This document shows positions 42,910 to 52,415 of a stretch of 64,000 bases of DNA, in pieces. The notes beneath the pieces are model-generated. The model was not told where the DNA came from and ran no database searches. It worked only from the letters and a program-made list of their open reading frames with translations. The DNA is from Candidatus Dadabacteria bacterium. Lineage in GTDB: Bacteria > Desulfobacterota_D > UBA1144 > Nemesobacterales > JADFKM01. A program made the position numbers and the translations under genes. Where the stretch lies: positions 29,727 to 93,726 of the forward strand of contig JADFKM010000001.1 of the NCBI GenBank assembly GCA_022564935.1, in the 5' to 3' direction. How positions within the stretch are numbered: the first letter of the stretch is position 1; each line of letters starts with the position of its first letter.

Positions 42910-44787
42910 ATGAAAAAATTAATCGCGCTTATCCTGTTTGTTTTCGCCCCGGCGGCGCTCTGCGAGGAGCTTGAAGAGGCGGCCCTGCCTCCAATAGTAG
43001 TGGAGGAGGAATACACGAGCCCGCCGCTGCAGTTCCCTTCGGCGTTCTCAACGATTCTGCGGCCCGATGAGTTCGGGGGGGAGTTCAACACCTCCTCTGA
43101 GGTGCTTTCTTTCTCCCCGGGGGTTCAGGTAAGGGACTTCGGAGGGTTCGGTCAGCTGAAAACGCTTTCAATCCGGGGCTCTTCCAACAACCAGCTCGTG
43201 GTGCTCCTTGACGGCGTGAGGATCTCAAGCCCTCTTGGGGGCGGCGTGGACCTCTCAACGGTGCCTGTGGAATATGTGGAGAGGTTTGAGATCGTGAGGG
43301 GGGGAGCCTCGGCGCTCGCCGGCTCCGACGCCCTGGGCGGCGTTGTGAACATCGTTACCCGACGAACGGACACTCCCCTTACGAGGGCAACGCTTACCAC
43401 TGGCTCCTTCAGGACGGTTTTGTTGAGCATGTCCCGCTCCGGCAGTTGGGGTGGCCTGGGCTACTTCTTGTCCTTCGCACATGCCCAGAGCAAGGGCGAC
43501 TTTAAATACCGCTCCATCAACGGCCTAAAGGTGCGCCGTATAAACAGTGAGTTCATTTCGGAGAGCTTCCTGGCAAAATTTGACTTCGAGCTTCCTGGAG
43601 GCTGGAAACTCGGTTTGCTCAACGAGTTCTTTTTCGACGACAAAGGCGTTCCGGGACTGGGCGAGTTCCCCGAAGACAGCTCGAACCAGAGGGACGTTAG
43701 GAACCTCACAAGCATAAAACTCTCCAAGGATGGGCTGCTGCTGGGAAAGGCGGATTTCGACCTTGTGCTTTTCGGCAGGTTCGACCAGCTGGACTTCGAA
43801 GACCCTGAGCCGACTCTTGGAGTTCCAATCGACACACTCAGCCGCACGTTTGCCCTTGCCGCAAACCCGAGGCTCATCTGGTACGCACCCCTTGGCCAGG
43901 TGGTGACTGTGGGGGGCGAGGTGAGGGTGGAGGTGCTGAGGGACGAGGGGTTCGATAACCCCGAGAGGCTAACGGTCAGCGCGTTCGCAGGGGACGAGAT
44001 AACGATTTGGAATGGCAGGGTGTTAATACACCCGCTTGTGCGTTTCGACCTGTTTCGCACCTCCGGACGGGAGGATTCCACCGACGCGCAGCTTTCTCCG
44101 AAGATCGGTTTGATATTTGCGCCCTGGGAGTATTTTTTGATAAAGGGCAACTTCGGCAGGTCATTTCGCGCCCCGAGCTTCGGAGAGCTCTTCTTCCCCG
44201 AGCGCGGATTCATAGGGGGCAACCCCGAGCTCGATACGGAAACCTCGATCGACTTCGACGCCGGAGTGGTGCTCGGGCACCCGAAGATAGGTCTTGAGCT
44301 TACGTATTTTAGAACCCGCATCGATAACCTGATCCTGTTTGTGTTCATAAGCGCTAACAGGATCGAGCCGAGGAACGTAGGTAAGGTGGACCAGCAGGGG
44401 GTCGAGGCAAGCCTCATAGCACGTCCCATTAAGTACTTCGAGCTTTTGGCCTCCTACACGCTCCTTGACGGCGAGCTTCGCGACACGGGTGCGCAGCTTC
44501 CGGGGCGGCCGAGGAACAAGCTCGACTTGAGGGGTGTTCTCTACATCAAAGCGCTCAAGCTGTACTGGGAAGCCCACTTCGTAGACAAAATTCCCTTAAG
44601 CCCATTTCCCAACACCAGAAAAACTGATTCGAGGACGACCCACGACTTCGGCGCTCAGGTGAAGTGGAAGGGGGCATTTTTGACTTTCGAGCTAAAAAAC
44701 GTATTCGACAACCTGGACGTTAGGGACGCCTTCGACTTCCCACTGCCGGGAAGGCAGGTGTATTTCACGGGGGGTTTCAGGTTCTAG
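42910..44787 (+). CDS. btuB: TonB-dependent cobalamin receptor
   Basis: This 625-residue outer-membrane receptor has a signal peptide (ending ALC near residue 18), a TonB-box-like PPIVVEEEY, a plug domain (about 40-155) with SIRGSSNNQLVVLLDGVRIS and ALAGSDALGGVVNIVTRRTD, and a 22-strand barrel ending with the C-terminal aromatic GFRF. The cobalamin riboswitch and the downstream binding-protein gene identify vitamin B12 as the substrate. It is a typical length for BtuB (~600). The gene begins directly after a hairpin covering its ribosome site. Confidence 0.93.
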   Translation: MKKLIALILFVFAPAALCEELEEAALPPIVVEEEYTSPPLQFPSAFSTILRPDEFGGEFNTSSEVLSFSPGVQVRDFGGFGQLKTLSIRGSSNNQLVVLLDGVRISSPLGGGVDLSTVPVEYVERFEIVRGGASALAGSDALGGVVNIVTRRTDTPLTRATLTTGSFRTVLLSMSRSGSWGGLGYFLSFAHAQSKGDFKYRSINGLKVRRINSEFISESFLAKFDFELPGGWKLGLLNEFFFDDKGVPGLGEFPEDSSNQRDVRNLTSIKLSKDGLLLGKADFDLVLFGRFDQLDFEDPEPTLGVPIDTLSRTFALAANPRLIWYAPLGQVVTVGGEVRVEVLRDEGFDNPERLTVSAFAGDEITIWNGRVLIHPLVRFDLFRTSGREDSTDAQLSPKIGLIFAPWEYFLIKGNFGRSFRAPSFGELFFPERGFIGGNPELDTETSIDFDAGVVLGHPKIGLELTYFRTRIDNLILFVFISANRIEPRNVGKVDQQGVEASLIARPIKYFELLASYTLLDGELRDTGAQLPGRPRNKLDLRGVLYIKALKLYWEAHFVDKIPLSPFPNTRKTDSRTTHDFGAQVKWKGAFLTFELKNVFDNLDVRDAFDFPLPGRQVYFTGGFRF

Positions 44788-44816
44788 AAATCAACACTAC
44801 AAAGGAGAAAAGAGAA

Positions 44817-46277
44817 ATGAGAGCTTTGTTTGGCATTTTGGTATTGGCGTTTTTAGCGTTTTCTTGCAGCTCCGGCGGAGGCGGCGGAGGCGGGTTTACA
44901 CCCACCGGACGCATAGTGGCGGTGGCCGAGAAGGGAGACTCGACGACGGTTGTGGTCGGAGGGCCCGGGGGGGCAGTAACGCCCGGAAGCGCGGTGTTGA
45001 TAACGAATCTCGGCACGGGGGAGACTGTCGAGAGGACTGCCGGAGGGGACGGCGGGTTCCAGGCCGTTTTCACTGCTTCAACGAACGCCGTGTTCAGGGT
45101 TGTGGCGGAAGCTGACGGTGTGGACATTACCATAGGTGTAACGCTCCTCTCGGACGCCGTATCGCTCGGCCTCGCCACTCTGGGGAGCGTTCCGGCCGAC
45201 ATCGAGATACTGGGTACAAGGGCGTATGTGGTAAACGGGTTCTCGGACAACATTCAGGTATTCGACATAACACAAAACCCTCCGGTGGAAGTGGGCACGA
45301 TAGTGCTTCCGCTGGGGCAGAACCCCGGCCTCATAACTTTCATAGGCGACAACAGAGCGGTCGTGCCCAACTCCATAGGGCAGAGCGTGGCGGTGGTGAA
45401 CATACAGAGCTTCACGTGCGAGCTCATAATTGCAAACGAGCCCGCGGATTTTACCCCGTGCGAGGAGTCGGTAATCATTCCCGGGGCGTTCGAAGAGCCT
45501 TCGGGCGTAACGCTCGTGGACGGGAAGCTGTTCGTTACCAACAACAACCTTGACCCGATGTTCAACCCTTTGGGCCCGGGCTTCATTACAATCATCGATT
45601 TCTCAACACTGGAGCTTGTAGACTTCATCGAAGCGAGCGGGGCGCACTCAGCAAGCCCGGCGCTTATAGGAGGGCTTCTGTGGGTGCTCAACAGCGGCAA
45701 CAACCTGTTCGATCTCGACACGTTTTTATTCAGCTGCGATACCGACTTTCCACCTTCGATTGATATCATCGACCCTGAGACAGGCTCAATAACCGCCTCC
45801 ATTCCCATCCCGCTGAGCCCGCTCAACCCCGATGTCTGCTTTCCCTTCACGCTCGCTCCCACGCCCGACGGCCGCTTCGCATACATGGGCCTTGGCATTG
45901 TGGGAGCGCTCCTGAAGGTAGACCTGCTAAACCGCGTTTTAGTCAGGGGAACGGACGACCCCATATTTATAACCGACCTGGACATCGAAAACCAAATTGA
46001 AGATATTAAATTCACCCCCGACGGTCTGGGCTTTATGGCCCTTTTCAACACGGACCAGATTGCCGTGCTCGACTCAAACACTGACACTGTCAATCCGTTC
46101 CCCTTCATTACCCCGTTCCCGGCGGGTCTCAAGGCGTTCGAGCCGGGCATTGACTTTGTGGAAGGGGTGCAGTTCCTAGCGCTGGCCCCGCAGGGAATGT
46201 TCCCCGACATATACTACATAACCGCTATAAGCAGCCAGCTTAACTCGATAGACACGAGCATGGTTATAGCCCCTTAG
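44817..46277 (+). CDS. Beta-propeller lipoprotein in B12 operon, BtuG-like candidate
   Basis: This 486-residue protein has a lipoprotein signal ending AFSC (C17), a seven-glycine linker (residues 20-26), a beta-sandwich carboxypeptidase-regulatory-like segment (about 30-105), and a beta propeller (about 115-486) with repeated YVTN-like blades such as RAYVVNGFSDNIQVFDI, KLFVTNNNLDP and APTPDGRFAYMGLG. It lies 29 bp after btuB under the same riboswitch. In Bacteroidota the surface propeller lipoprotein BtuG captures B12 and caps BtuB; this protein has the same place and fold. Sequence homology to BtuG is not shown. Confidence 0.7.
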   Translation: MRALFGILVLAFLAFSCSSGGGGGGGFTPTGRIVAVAEKGDSTTVVVGGPGGAVTPGSAVLITNLGTGETVERTAGGDGGFQAVFTASTNAVFRVVAEADGVDITIGVTLLSDAVSLGLATLGSVPADIEILGTRAYVVNGFSDNIQVFDITQNPPVEVGTIVLPLGQNPGLITFIGDNRAVVPNSIGQSVAVVNIQSFTCELIIANEPADFTPCEESVIIPGAFEEPSGVTLVDGKLFVTNNNLDPMFNPLGPGFITIIDFSTLELVDFIEASGAHSASPALIGGLLWVLNSGNNLFDLDTFLFSCDTDFPPSIDIIDPETGSITASIPIPLSPLNPDVCFPFTLAPTPDGRFAYMGLGIVGALLKVDLLNRVLVRGTDDPIFITDLDIENQIEDIKFTPDGLGFMALFNTDQIAVLDSNTDTVNPFPFITPFPAGLKAFEPGIDFVEGVQFLALAPQGMFPDIYYITAISSQLNSIDTSMVIAP

Positions 46278-46402
46278 GGACAGAATCCGCACGGGAGAAA
46301 TTGACCCTTGTAAACAAGCGGCGATTCATTAAATATAAAGGGTGGTAAGGGGAGGGCCAAGGGACACCCAAGCGCCGTCCTCCCTCAAACCGGGACTGCC
46401 GT

Positions 46403-47347
46403 ATGCGAATATGCTCGTTCCTTCCAAGCGCCACCGAGATACTCTACTCCCTGGGACTGGGCGAGAGTGTTGTGGGGGTGACCCATGAGTGCGACTTCCC
46501 GCCCGAAATAATGATAAAGTCCCAGGTCGTAAAGAGCTCCTTCGACCTGCGGAGCCTCTCAAGCTCCGAGATCGACACGCTGGTGAGCGAGAGCTCAAAG
46601 GCCGGCAAGAGCACGTACATAGTCGAGCTCGACGCGTTGAGGGAGGCGAGGCCCGACCTCATCGTCACGCAGGACTTGTGCGAGGTGTGCGCGGTGAGCG
46701 GCGATGAGACGATAGACGCCATAAAGGCGCTTGACCACACCCCGGAGGTCGTCTCGCTCTACCCCAAAAGCCTGGAGGGCATACTGGACACCATCATCGT
46801 GCTTGGTGAGGCCACCGGCACGCAGCGGCGCGCAAGAGAGGTGACCGAAGCTCTCAGAGGGAGAATCGATGCCGTGCGGTCTGTGCTTGCAGGGGAGAGG
46901 GACAGGCCCAGGGTTTTTCCGATGGAGTGGCTTGAGCCGCCCTACGTTGGGGGTCACTGGGTTCCGGAGATGATAGAGATTGCCGGGGGCGACTGCGGCC
47001 TTGGCGAGGCCGGGGAGCCTTCCCGGAGGGTGAGCTGGGAAGAGATCGAGGGCTTCGCCCCGCAGATGATAATAGTTATGGCCTGCGGGTTCGACGTCGA
47101 GAGGACGATCGATGAGATCGACGCGGTCACTTCGAACCCCAGCTGGCGCTCTACTCCCGCATCCAGGAAGGGACACGTATACATAACAGACGCCAATTCG
47201 TACTTCAGCAGGCCCGGCCCCCGCATTGTAGAGGCGCTGGAAATACTGGCGCGAATCCTCCACCCGGAGGTTTGCGACTACCCAATACCTGTGGACTCAG
47301 TGATTAACCTACGCAACTACCTCTACTTCCAGAACTCGCTTGGGTGA
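46403..47347 (+). CDS. btuF: BtuF-like cobalamin-binding protein without signal peptide
   Basis: This 314-residue protein has the class III periplasmic-binding fold: MRICSFLPSATEILYSLGLG, RPDLIVTQDLCEVCAVS, a long backbone helix near residue 140, and the C-terminal EALEILARILHPE. It has the Trp/Glu/Pro motif MEWLEPPYVGGHWVPEMI of the cobalamin-binding subfamily. There is no signal peptide: the first strand starts at residue 2. Such forms may work in the cytoplasm or be exported otherwise. No BtuC or BtuD transporter gene is in the window. It is 125 bp after the lipoprotein. Confidence 0.82.
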   Translation: MRICSFLPSATEILYSLGLGESVVGVTHECDFPPEIMIKSQVVKSSFDLRSLSSSEIDTLVSESSKAGKSTYIVELDALREARPDLIVTQDLCEVCAVSGDETIDAIKALDHTPEVVSLYPKSLEGILDTIIVLGEATGTQRRAREVTEALRGRIDAVRSVLAGERDRPRVFPMEWLEPPYVGGHWVPEMIEIAGGDCGLGEAGEPSRRVSWEEIEGFAPQMIIVMACGFDVERTIDEIDAVTSNPSWRSTPASRKGHVYITDANSYFSRPGPRIVEALEILARILHPEVCDYPIPVDSVINLRNYLYFQNSLG

Positions 47348-47438
47348 GTGGAAGATACCCACTTGAGCCGAAAAGTGTAATGGAGCGGGTAGCCGGTTGG
47401 TAGGGATTGTTTGCCGTGCTTGGAGCTGCTCGGAGGAG

Positions 47439-47942
47439 CTACCTCTTTTTTCCCGCGCCGGCTCTTTGCTGGTAATTAGAAGACGTTTCCCTAGCGCCTG
47501 TGGCAGCGCGGTAGGTGAGCACTACGAACCTGCCTTTGCCTACTATAATCGCATCCCCGTCTTGTATTGGCTGGTCTATCGCCCTTTCCCCTTCGGTCGA
47601 GTTCACGAACGTGCCGTTCATCGAATCGAGGTCTCTCACGACCACTATTCCGTTCAAAATCCCTATCCATGCGTGCTCTCTCGATACGCCCTCGTTGTCG
47701 ACTATGATGTCGTTGTGCTCAGGGTCGCGGCCGATCTTTACACCCCTTGCAGTGACCGGAAATGGGTCCTCGGTATTGAGGCCTTCGGTGGGGTATAGAG
47801 CGCCGAAGGGTCTGTCCTCTATTGTAACACCCCCTTTGTTGGCGCTGCCCTTCGAGAAAAACAGCTTGTATATTAAAAACAAACTGACGCTACAGAGTAT
47901 TGCAACAACTGCGGCGAGCATAAATTGACTGGGCAATTGCAC
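47439..47942 (-). CDS. Membrane-anchored FHA-domain protein
   Basis: This 167-residue protein has one N-terminal membrane helix (about 8-28) and a C-terminal FHA domain (about 60-150) with the phosphothreonine-binding residues in GRDPEHNDIIVDNEGVSREH and MNGTFVNS. FHA domains read Thr-phosphorylated partners. No Ser/Thr kinase gene is nearby. The FHA part is predicted to be cytoplasmic. Confidence 0.82.
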   Translation of the reverse strand: MQLPSQFMLAAVVAILCSVSLFLIYKLFFSKGSANKGGVTIEDRPFGALYPTEGLNTEDPFPVTARGVKIGRDPEHNDIIVDNEGVSREHAWIGILNGIVVVRDLDSMNGTFVNSTEGERAIDQPIQDGDAIIVGKGRFVVLTYRAATGARETSSNYQQRAGAGKKR

Positions 47943-48165
47943 TCTCCCAAGAAGGCTGCATTGAAAATCTAAGGCTGAGATGCGCTATGGCAACGGTCTA
48001 TATTATATAATGTGCGCGTCTCAATTGGAAGCGTGCTTGAAAAAAAACCGGCTTATTCTCCGGGCGTCGCGGGGTGTCGTCGGAAGCGTAAGGTAGTGGT
48101 GTGGTATACTTACGAAAAAAGCGTTTCGGTAGGGTGCGGAGCCGCTAAAAGGGGTGTTGATACAC

Positions 48166-48633
48166 ATGCAAAACACACGAGACACCGAGGCTCAGTGTTT
48201 AGAGATTGCAGATGAGTTAAGACGCAGTCTCGAAATGATTAAGTCAGGCGTAATGGGGGCGCTACTTGGGGGCAGACCCGCCGTCATATACAAGGGCTCC
48301 GGCGAGCGGATACGGAGCCTCAACGGGTGCCGGGAGGCGGCAATCCGTACAACGAGCTTCTTGAGGCCCGAGTTTCCCGTGGTAAGGATGGACTTCGAGC
48401 TTCGCGACCCGGACGGGAGGGCTTTCACCCTTGATTGCTCCTTCGCAGCGGATTCACGAGACGACATGGACGTGCTCAAGGCCGCTGCGAGAAGAGGGGA
48501 ACTGTACCTCGTCTTTGTCGAGCCGGGCGGCGGCGCTCATACTAAAAAGGTGCTTCTTACCGAGATAGAAATCGCCGAAATCGAGGGGGCGCTTTCCGAA
48601 GCGGAGAGCTTTTCCCACAATCCCGGGGGGTAG
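48166..48633 (+). CDS. Hypothetical protein
   Basis: This 155-residue protein has no signal or membrane helix. It has mixed alpha/beta composition: an N-terminal helix (CLEIADELRRSLEMIKSG), a middle beta region (FPVVRMDFELRDPDGRAFTL) and a C-terminal acidic helix. A GTG at 48154 is an alternative start. No family is recognised. It lies 98 bp before fabH but shows no link to fatty acid synthesis. Confidence 0.55.
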   Translation: MQNTRDTEAQCLEIADELRRSLEMIKSGVMGALLGGRPAVIYKGSGERIRSLNGCREAAIRTTSFLRPEFPVVRMDFELRDPDGRAFTLDCSFAADSRDDMDVLKAAARRGELYLVFVEPGGGAHTKKVLLTEIEIAEIEGALSEAESFSHNPGG

Positions 48634-48731
48634 TCTCGCAGGGGGTTGAAGCGGACGGTTTTGAATTTGACAAAACCACCTTCTTAACTGATAATACCCA
48701 ACCTCAAATTCATTCTTGGAGAGGGTTGAAC

Positions 48732-49709
48732 TTGGCCAGCACGAAGATTTCAGGAACGGGCTCTTCCGCTCCTGAAAAGGTAATGACAAATTTTGACTTT
48801 GAGAAGATCGTCGAGACCTCTGACGAGTGGATTCGCACCCGAACGGGCATAGCACAGAGGCACATCGCCGAGGAGGACGTGGCCACCTCCGACATGGCGT
48901 ACGAGGCTTCGAAAAAGGCGGTGGAAGCCGCCGGGATCGACCCCATGGACTTAGGGGGGATAATACTTGCAACGGTAACACCCGACCATTTTTTCCCCGC
49001 CACCGCGTGTCTTATACAGAGCAGGCTTGGGGCGAAAAATGCCTTCGGCTACGACCTGTCCGCCGGATGCTCAGGGTTCGTTTACGGCGTGCAGATGGGA
49101 CAGGGTTTGATTGAGACCGGAGCCGCAGAGCATATACTCGTCATAGGCGCAGAGACGATGTCGCGTATTATGGACTTCGAGGACAGGGCTACGTGTGTGC
49201 TTTTTGGCGACGGCGCGGGCGCCGCTGTGCTGTCGCGCTCAGAGATACCGGGGATAATGTCCCTTTACCTCGGGGCGAACGGCGACGACTGGGAGCTCCT
49301 TCACATGCCCGGGGGAGGCTCGCGCATGCCCCCGACCGAGGAGAGCCTGAGGCAGAGGCAGCACTACATCAAGATGAAGGGGAACGACGTTTTTAAAGAA
49401 GCCGTCAAGACCATGGAGTCTTCCTCCATCAAGGTGCTGATGAAGGCGGGCCTCAAGCCCGATGACATCGACCTTTTCATACCCCACCAGGCAAACCGGA
49501 GGATAATGGAAGCCGTCAGGAAGCGCCTCGGCATTCCAACCGAGAAGGTGTTCGTGAATGTGGACAGGTACGGCAATACCTCTTCGGCTTCAGTGCCCAT
49601 TGCGCTCGACGAGGCGGTAAGGGGCGGCAGGGTCAATGACGGCGACCTGGTGCTGTTTTCCGTGTTCGGCGCCGGGTTCACCTGGGCCGCGGGTTTGGTC
49701 AGGTTTTGA
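48732..49709 (+). CDS. fabH: 3-oxoacyl-[acyl-carrier-protein] synthase III
   Basis: This 325-residue ketoacyl synthase starts fatty-acid synthesis by condensing an acyl-CoA with malonyl-ACP. The catalytic triad is C113 (LSAGCSGFVYG), H252 (FIPHQANRRI) and N282 (YGNTSSASVP). The ISGTGSSAPEKVMTN N-terminus and the TDEWIRTRTGI-like segment SDEWIRTRTGIAQRHI are typical. The start is taken as TTG 48732, with GGAGAGGG 6 bp upstream; TTG 48726 is too close to that site. The gene stands apart from other fab genes. Confidence 0.93.
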   Translation: MASTKISGTGSSAPEKVMTNFDFEKIVETSDEWIRTRTGIAQRHIAEEDVATSDMAYEASKKAVEAAGIDPMDLGGIILATVTPDHFFPATACLIQSRLGAKNAFGYDLSAGCSGFVYGVQMGQGLIETGAAEHILVIGAETMSRIMDFEDRATCVLFGDGAGAAVLSRSEIPGIMSLYLGANGDDWELLHMPGGGSRMPPTEESLRQRQHYIKMKGNDVFKEAVKTMESSSIKVLMKAGLKPDDIDLFIPHQANRRIMEAVRKRLGIPTEKVFVNVDRYGNTSSASVPIALDEAVRGGRVNDGDLVLFSVFGAGFTWAAGLVRF

Positions 49710-49982
49710 GTGGTGAACCTTAAACTGTAACACGTCAATCGTTCCATAAGTTCTATTCCCGACAACTCGGCAGAGCGGCTCTTGAATACAGGCAGCTTAC
49801 CCGTCATAAATTAAGGAATCATATTTAAACAGGAATTAAGGCACCGCCCTTCAGGGTGCTCACTTCTTCCTTGCGAACCAGTAAACCCCTTCGCCGCGTC
49901 CCGGGTCGAGGAACACCTTCTATCGGTGAGGCTCAAGACAAAGGCATTGATTTAATGGTAATGTGATACTAAGTTTTTTACT

Positions 49983-51347
49983 ATGAGCGAGTTGTCTCTC
50001 GACTTATCAAACATGACTGCCGACGGAGATTCGGGGGCGGGAATCACCGAAGACGGGCTTGAGCGTCTCCTGCCGAGGCTGCGCGAGGCTCACGCAACGC
50101 TCTGGCGGGAGAGTGATGAAGGGACGCTCGGTTTTATGAAACTTCCCGGCGCAGACACCGCACCTGTGGCCGAGCTTGCCGGGGAGGTTGTGGAGCGGGG
50201 GTGCGAGGATTTCGTCGTGCTCGGCATCGGCGGCTCATCTCTCGGCGCAAGGGCGCTTACGGAGGCTCTGCTCCACCCAAGCTGGAACCATCGCACACTG
50301 CAACAGCGCGGCGGCAGGCCCAGGGTGTTCGTGATGGAGAACATCGACCCCCGGAGCTTCTCGGCCCTACTTGAGACAATTGATTTGAAGAGAGCTGTGT
50401 TCAACGTCGTGAGCAAGTCGGGGAGGACTGCCGAGACCGTATCGCAGCTGCTTATCGTTAAGGAGCTGCTCGAGGGGGAGGTCGGCTCGGAGTGGGCACA
50501 ACACATCGTCATCACTACCGACCCCGAAAGGGGGCCGCTTCGGGAAATTGCGGGCGTCCATTCCATAGCCTCTCTTCCCGTGCCGCCGGACGTCGGCGGG
50601 AGGTTCTCTGCCCTCAGTCCCGTGGGGCTGTTCCCGGCCGCCGTGGCTGGTATCGATGTGGGGGGCGTGAAGCGCGGGGCCTCGGAGATGGATGCGTACT
50701 GCAGGGACGGGGACATGGCAAGAAACATCGCCTCGGCCCTCGTCTCCTATTACCTCGGGTCTTATGAATTGGGCAAGAAAATAACGGTGCTCATGCCCTA
50801 CAGCGACAGGCTCCGGGCATTCGGGCAGTGGTTTGCCCAGCTGTGGGCGGAGAGTCTCGGCAAAAGGAGAAACGGCGAGTGCGTGGGCCTTACTCCTGCG
50901 CTTGCCCTGGGCGCGACCGACCAGCACTCTCAGCTTCAGCTCTACCTGGACGGCCCCGACGACAAGACGGTGACGTTCCTCAAAGTAGACGACCACGGCC
51001 ATAAGCTCGGTATACCACCGAGCCTGCGGCACGACGAGTTCTCCTTCCTTTACGGGAGCACTCTCAACGAGCTGTTGCGGGCGGAGTACGAGGCTACGAG
51101 GGAAGCGCTGCGGAGGAACGGCAGGAGCAGCGTCACTATAACGCTCTCAAGCGTCTGTCCCGAAACCCTTGGGGCGCTGATGTACCTCTACGAGGTCGTT
51201 GCTGTATTGATGGGGTACATGCTCGACATCAACCCCTTCGACCAGCCCGCCGTCGAGGAGGGCAAGAAGATAGCAAGGGGTATCCTGGAGGGCGAAGTCT
51301 CCCTTGAGCCTCAAACAGCCCGCAAAATAGAGTGCGTCCTGGGGTAG
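49983..51347 (+). CDS. pgi: Glucose-6-phosphate isomerase
   Basis: This 454-residue enzyme interconverts glucose-6-phosphate and fructose-6-phosphate. It has VVLGIGGSSLGARALTEAL (around residue 78), FNVVSKSGRTAETVSQLL (around 140), the catalytic Glu region LGKRRNGECVGLTPALALGATDQHSQLQ (split, around 298-325), and a C-terminal helix with NPFDQPAVEEGKK, where the catalytic Lys lies. It is of the shorter bacterial type. There is no clear ribosome site before the ATG; the frame has no better start. Confidence 0.93.
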   Translation: MSELSLDLSNMTADGDSGAGITEDGLERLLPRLREAHATLWRESDEGTLGFMKLPGADTAPVAELAGEVVERGCEDFVVLGIGGSSLGARALTEALLHPSWNHRTLQQRGGRPRVFVMENIDPRSFSALLETIDLKRAVFNVVSKSGRTAETVSQLLIVKELLEGEVGSEWAQHIVITTDPERGPLREIAGVHSIASLPVPPDVGGRFSALSPVGLFPAAVAGIDVGGVKRGASEMDAYCRDGDMARNIASALVSYYLGSYELGKKITVLMPYSDRLRAFGQWFAQLWAESLGKRRNGECVGLTPALALGATDQHSQLQLYLDGPDDKTVTFLKVDDHGHKLGIPPSLRHDEFSFLYGSTLNELLRAEYEATREALRRNGRSSVTITLSSVCPETLGALMYLYEVVAVLMGYMLDINPFDQPAVEEGKKIARGILEGEVSLEPQTARKIECVLG

Positions 51348-51462
51348 GCGTCACGTCTGAGCCGAAGCCCCGCAGTTCACAGAAGCAGCCGCTCTATCCG
51401 TCTAATATCCCGGTATCCGTCTGTGGTATAGTTGATGACCTTCGTTGTGAGGCTCCCGGCTT

Positions 51463-52353
51463 ATGGATACGCGCTTATATCTGGAAATCGGAAACATCGT
51501 TCTCCCAGTGTTCCTGATCGTGGGCCTCGGGTTTTTGTTCGGCAAGATTTACAGGCTTTCGCTCACTCCAATCAACGATCTGGTCATTTACGTCTTCACC
51601 CCCTGCCTGATGATATCGTCCCTTTCCGGCGACCCTATAGAGGTCGGCCTCGTGGGTAAAGTTTTCGCTTCTGTCATTTTAATCTCCGGCGGCTCGCTCC
51701 TCGTGGGCTACCTTATCATAAGGGCGCTACACTATCCCATCCGGGTATACCTTCCCCCCGTGGCCTTTGCCAACACGGGCAACATGGGACTGCCGCTCGT
51801 GCTCTTCGCGTTCGGGGACGAGGGCTTCAGGGTTGGTATACTGTATATGGTCGGGATGACCATCGTGCACTTCACGGCCGGGATCGCGATCCTGAGCTAC
51901 AGGGAGAGCAGGCTGGAGGTGCTCAAGCTGCCTCTCATATACGCCGCTGTGCTGGGCATAGCTATAAGCCTGCTGGGCTGGCAGATCCCGACGCCGCTCG
52001 ATAGGTCTATCGACCTCCTGGGGCAGGCAACGATACCGATCATGATATTCGCCCTCGGGTACAAGCTCTCCGAAATAACACTGCACGAGGCCGAGAGGTC
52101 GTTCCTTTTCGGTGGACTCAGGATTGGGGTCGGCTTCCTACTCGGCCTGCTTTCTGTCTATGTGTTCGGGCTTCGGGGCGTTAGCTCAGGCGTCGTGATT
52201 ATGGACTCCGCCATGCCCCCGGCGGTGTTTAACTTCGTGCTCGCCGAGAAGTACAAGCAGAACTCTAAGGTCGTGGCCTCCATCATCATGGCGGGCACTC
52301 TGCTTTCGCTCATCACCACCCCCATCATCATCGCATTCCTTCTCAGGAAGTAG
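51463..52353 (+). CDS. AEC-family transporter
   Basis: This 296-residue membrane protein has about ten helices in two inverted five-helix halves, as in the auxin efflux carrier/malonate transporter family. Family marks are FGKIYRLSLTPINDLVIYVF with TPCLMISSL near residue 45, PVAFANTGNMGLPLVLFAFG near 100, and the C-terminal MDSAMPPAVFNFVLAEKY. Substrate (malonate, malate or another organic acid) is unknown. It stands alone after pgi. Confidence 0.85.
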   Translation: MDTRLYLEIGNIVLPVFLIVGLGFLFGKIYRLSLTPINDLVIYVFTPCLMISSLSGDPIEVGLVGKVFASVILISGGSLLVGYLIIRALHYPIRVYLPPVAFANTGNMGLPLVLFAFGDEGFRVGILYMVGMTIVHFTAGIAILSYRESRLEVLKLPLIYAAVLGIAISLLGWQIPTPLDRSIDLLGQATIPIMIFALGYKLSEITLHEAERSFLFGGLRIGVGFLLGLLSVYVFGLRGVSSGVVIMDSAMPPAVFNFVLAEKYKQNSKVVASIIMAGTLLSLITTPIIIAFLLRK

Positions 52354-52415
52354 CGCGCCTGAGCCGGAAACGCCTCCCCAATGGCGTTAACTTGTTGGAG
52401 AGAAAATGAGCGCCT

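Noticed and set aside
43461-44429. 322-codon minus-strand open frame
   Set aside because: It is antisense to btuB; Ser/Pro/Arg-rich shadow translation.
45254-46210. 318-codon minus-strand open frame
   Set aside because: It is antisense to the propeller lipoprotein gene, with low-complexity Ser-rich translation.
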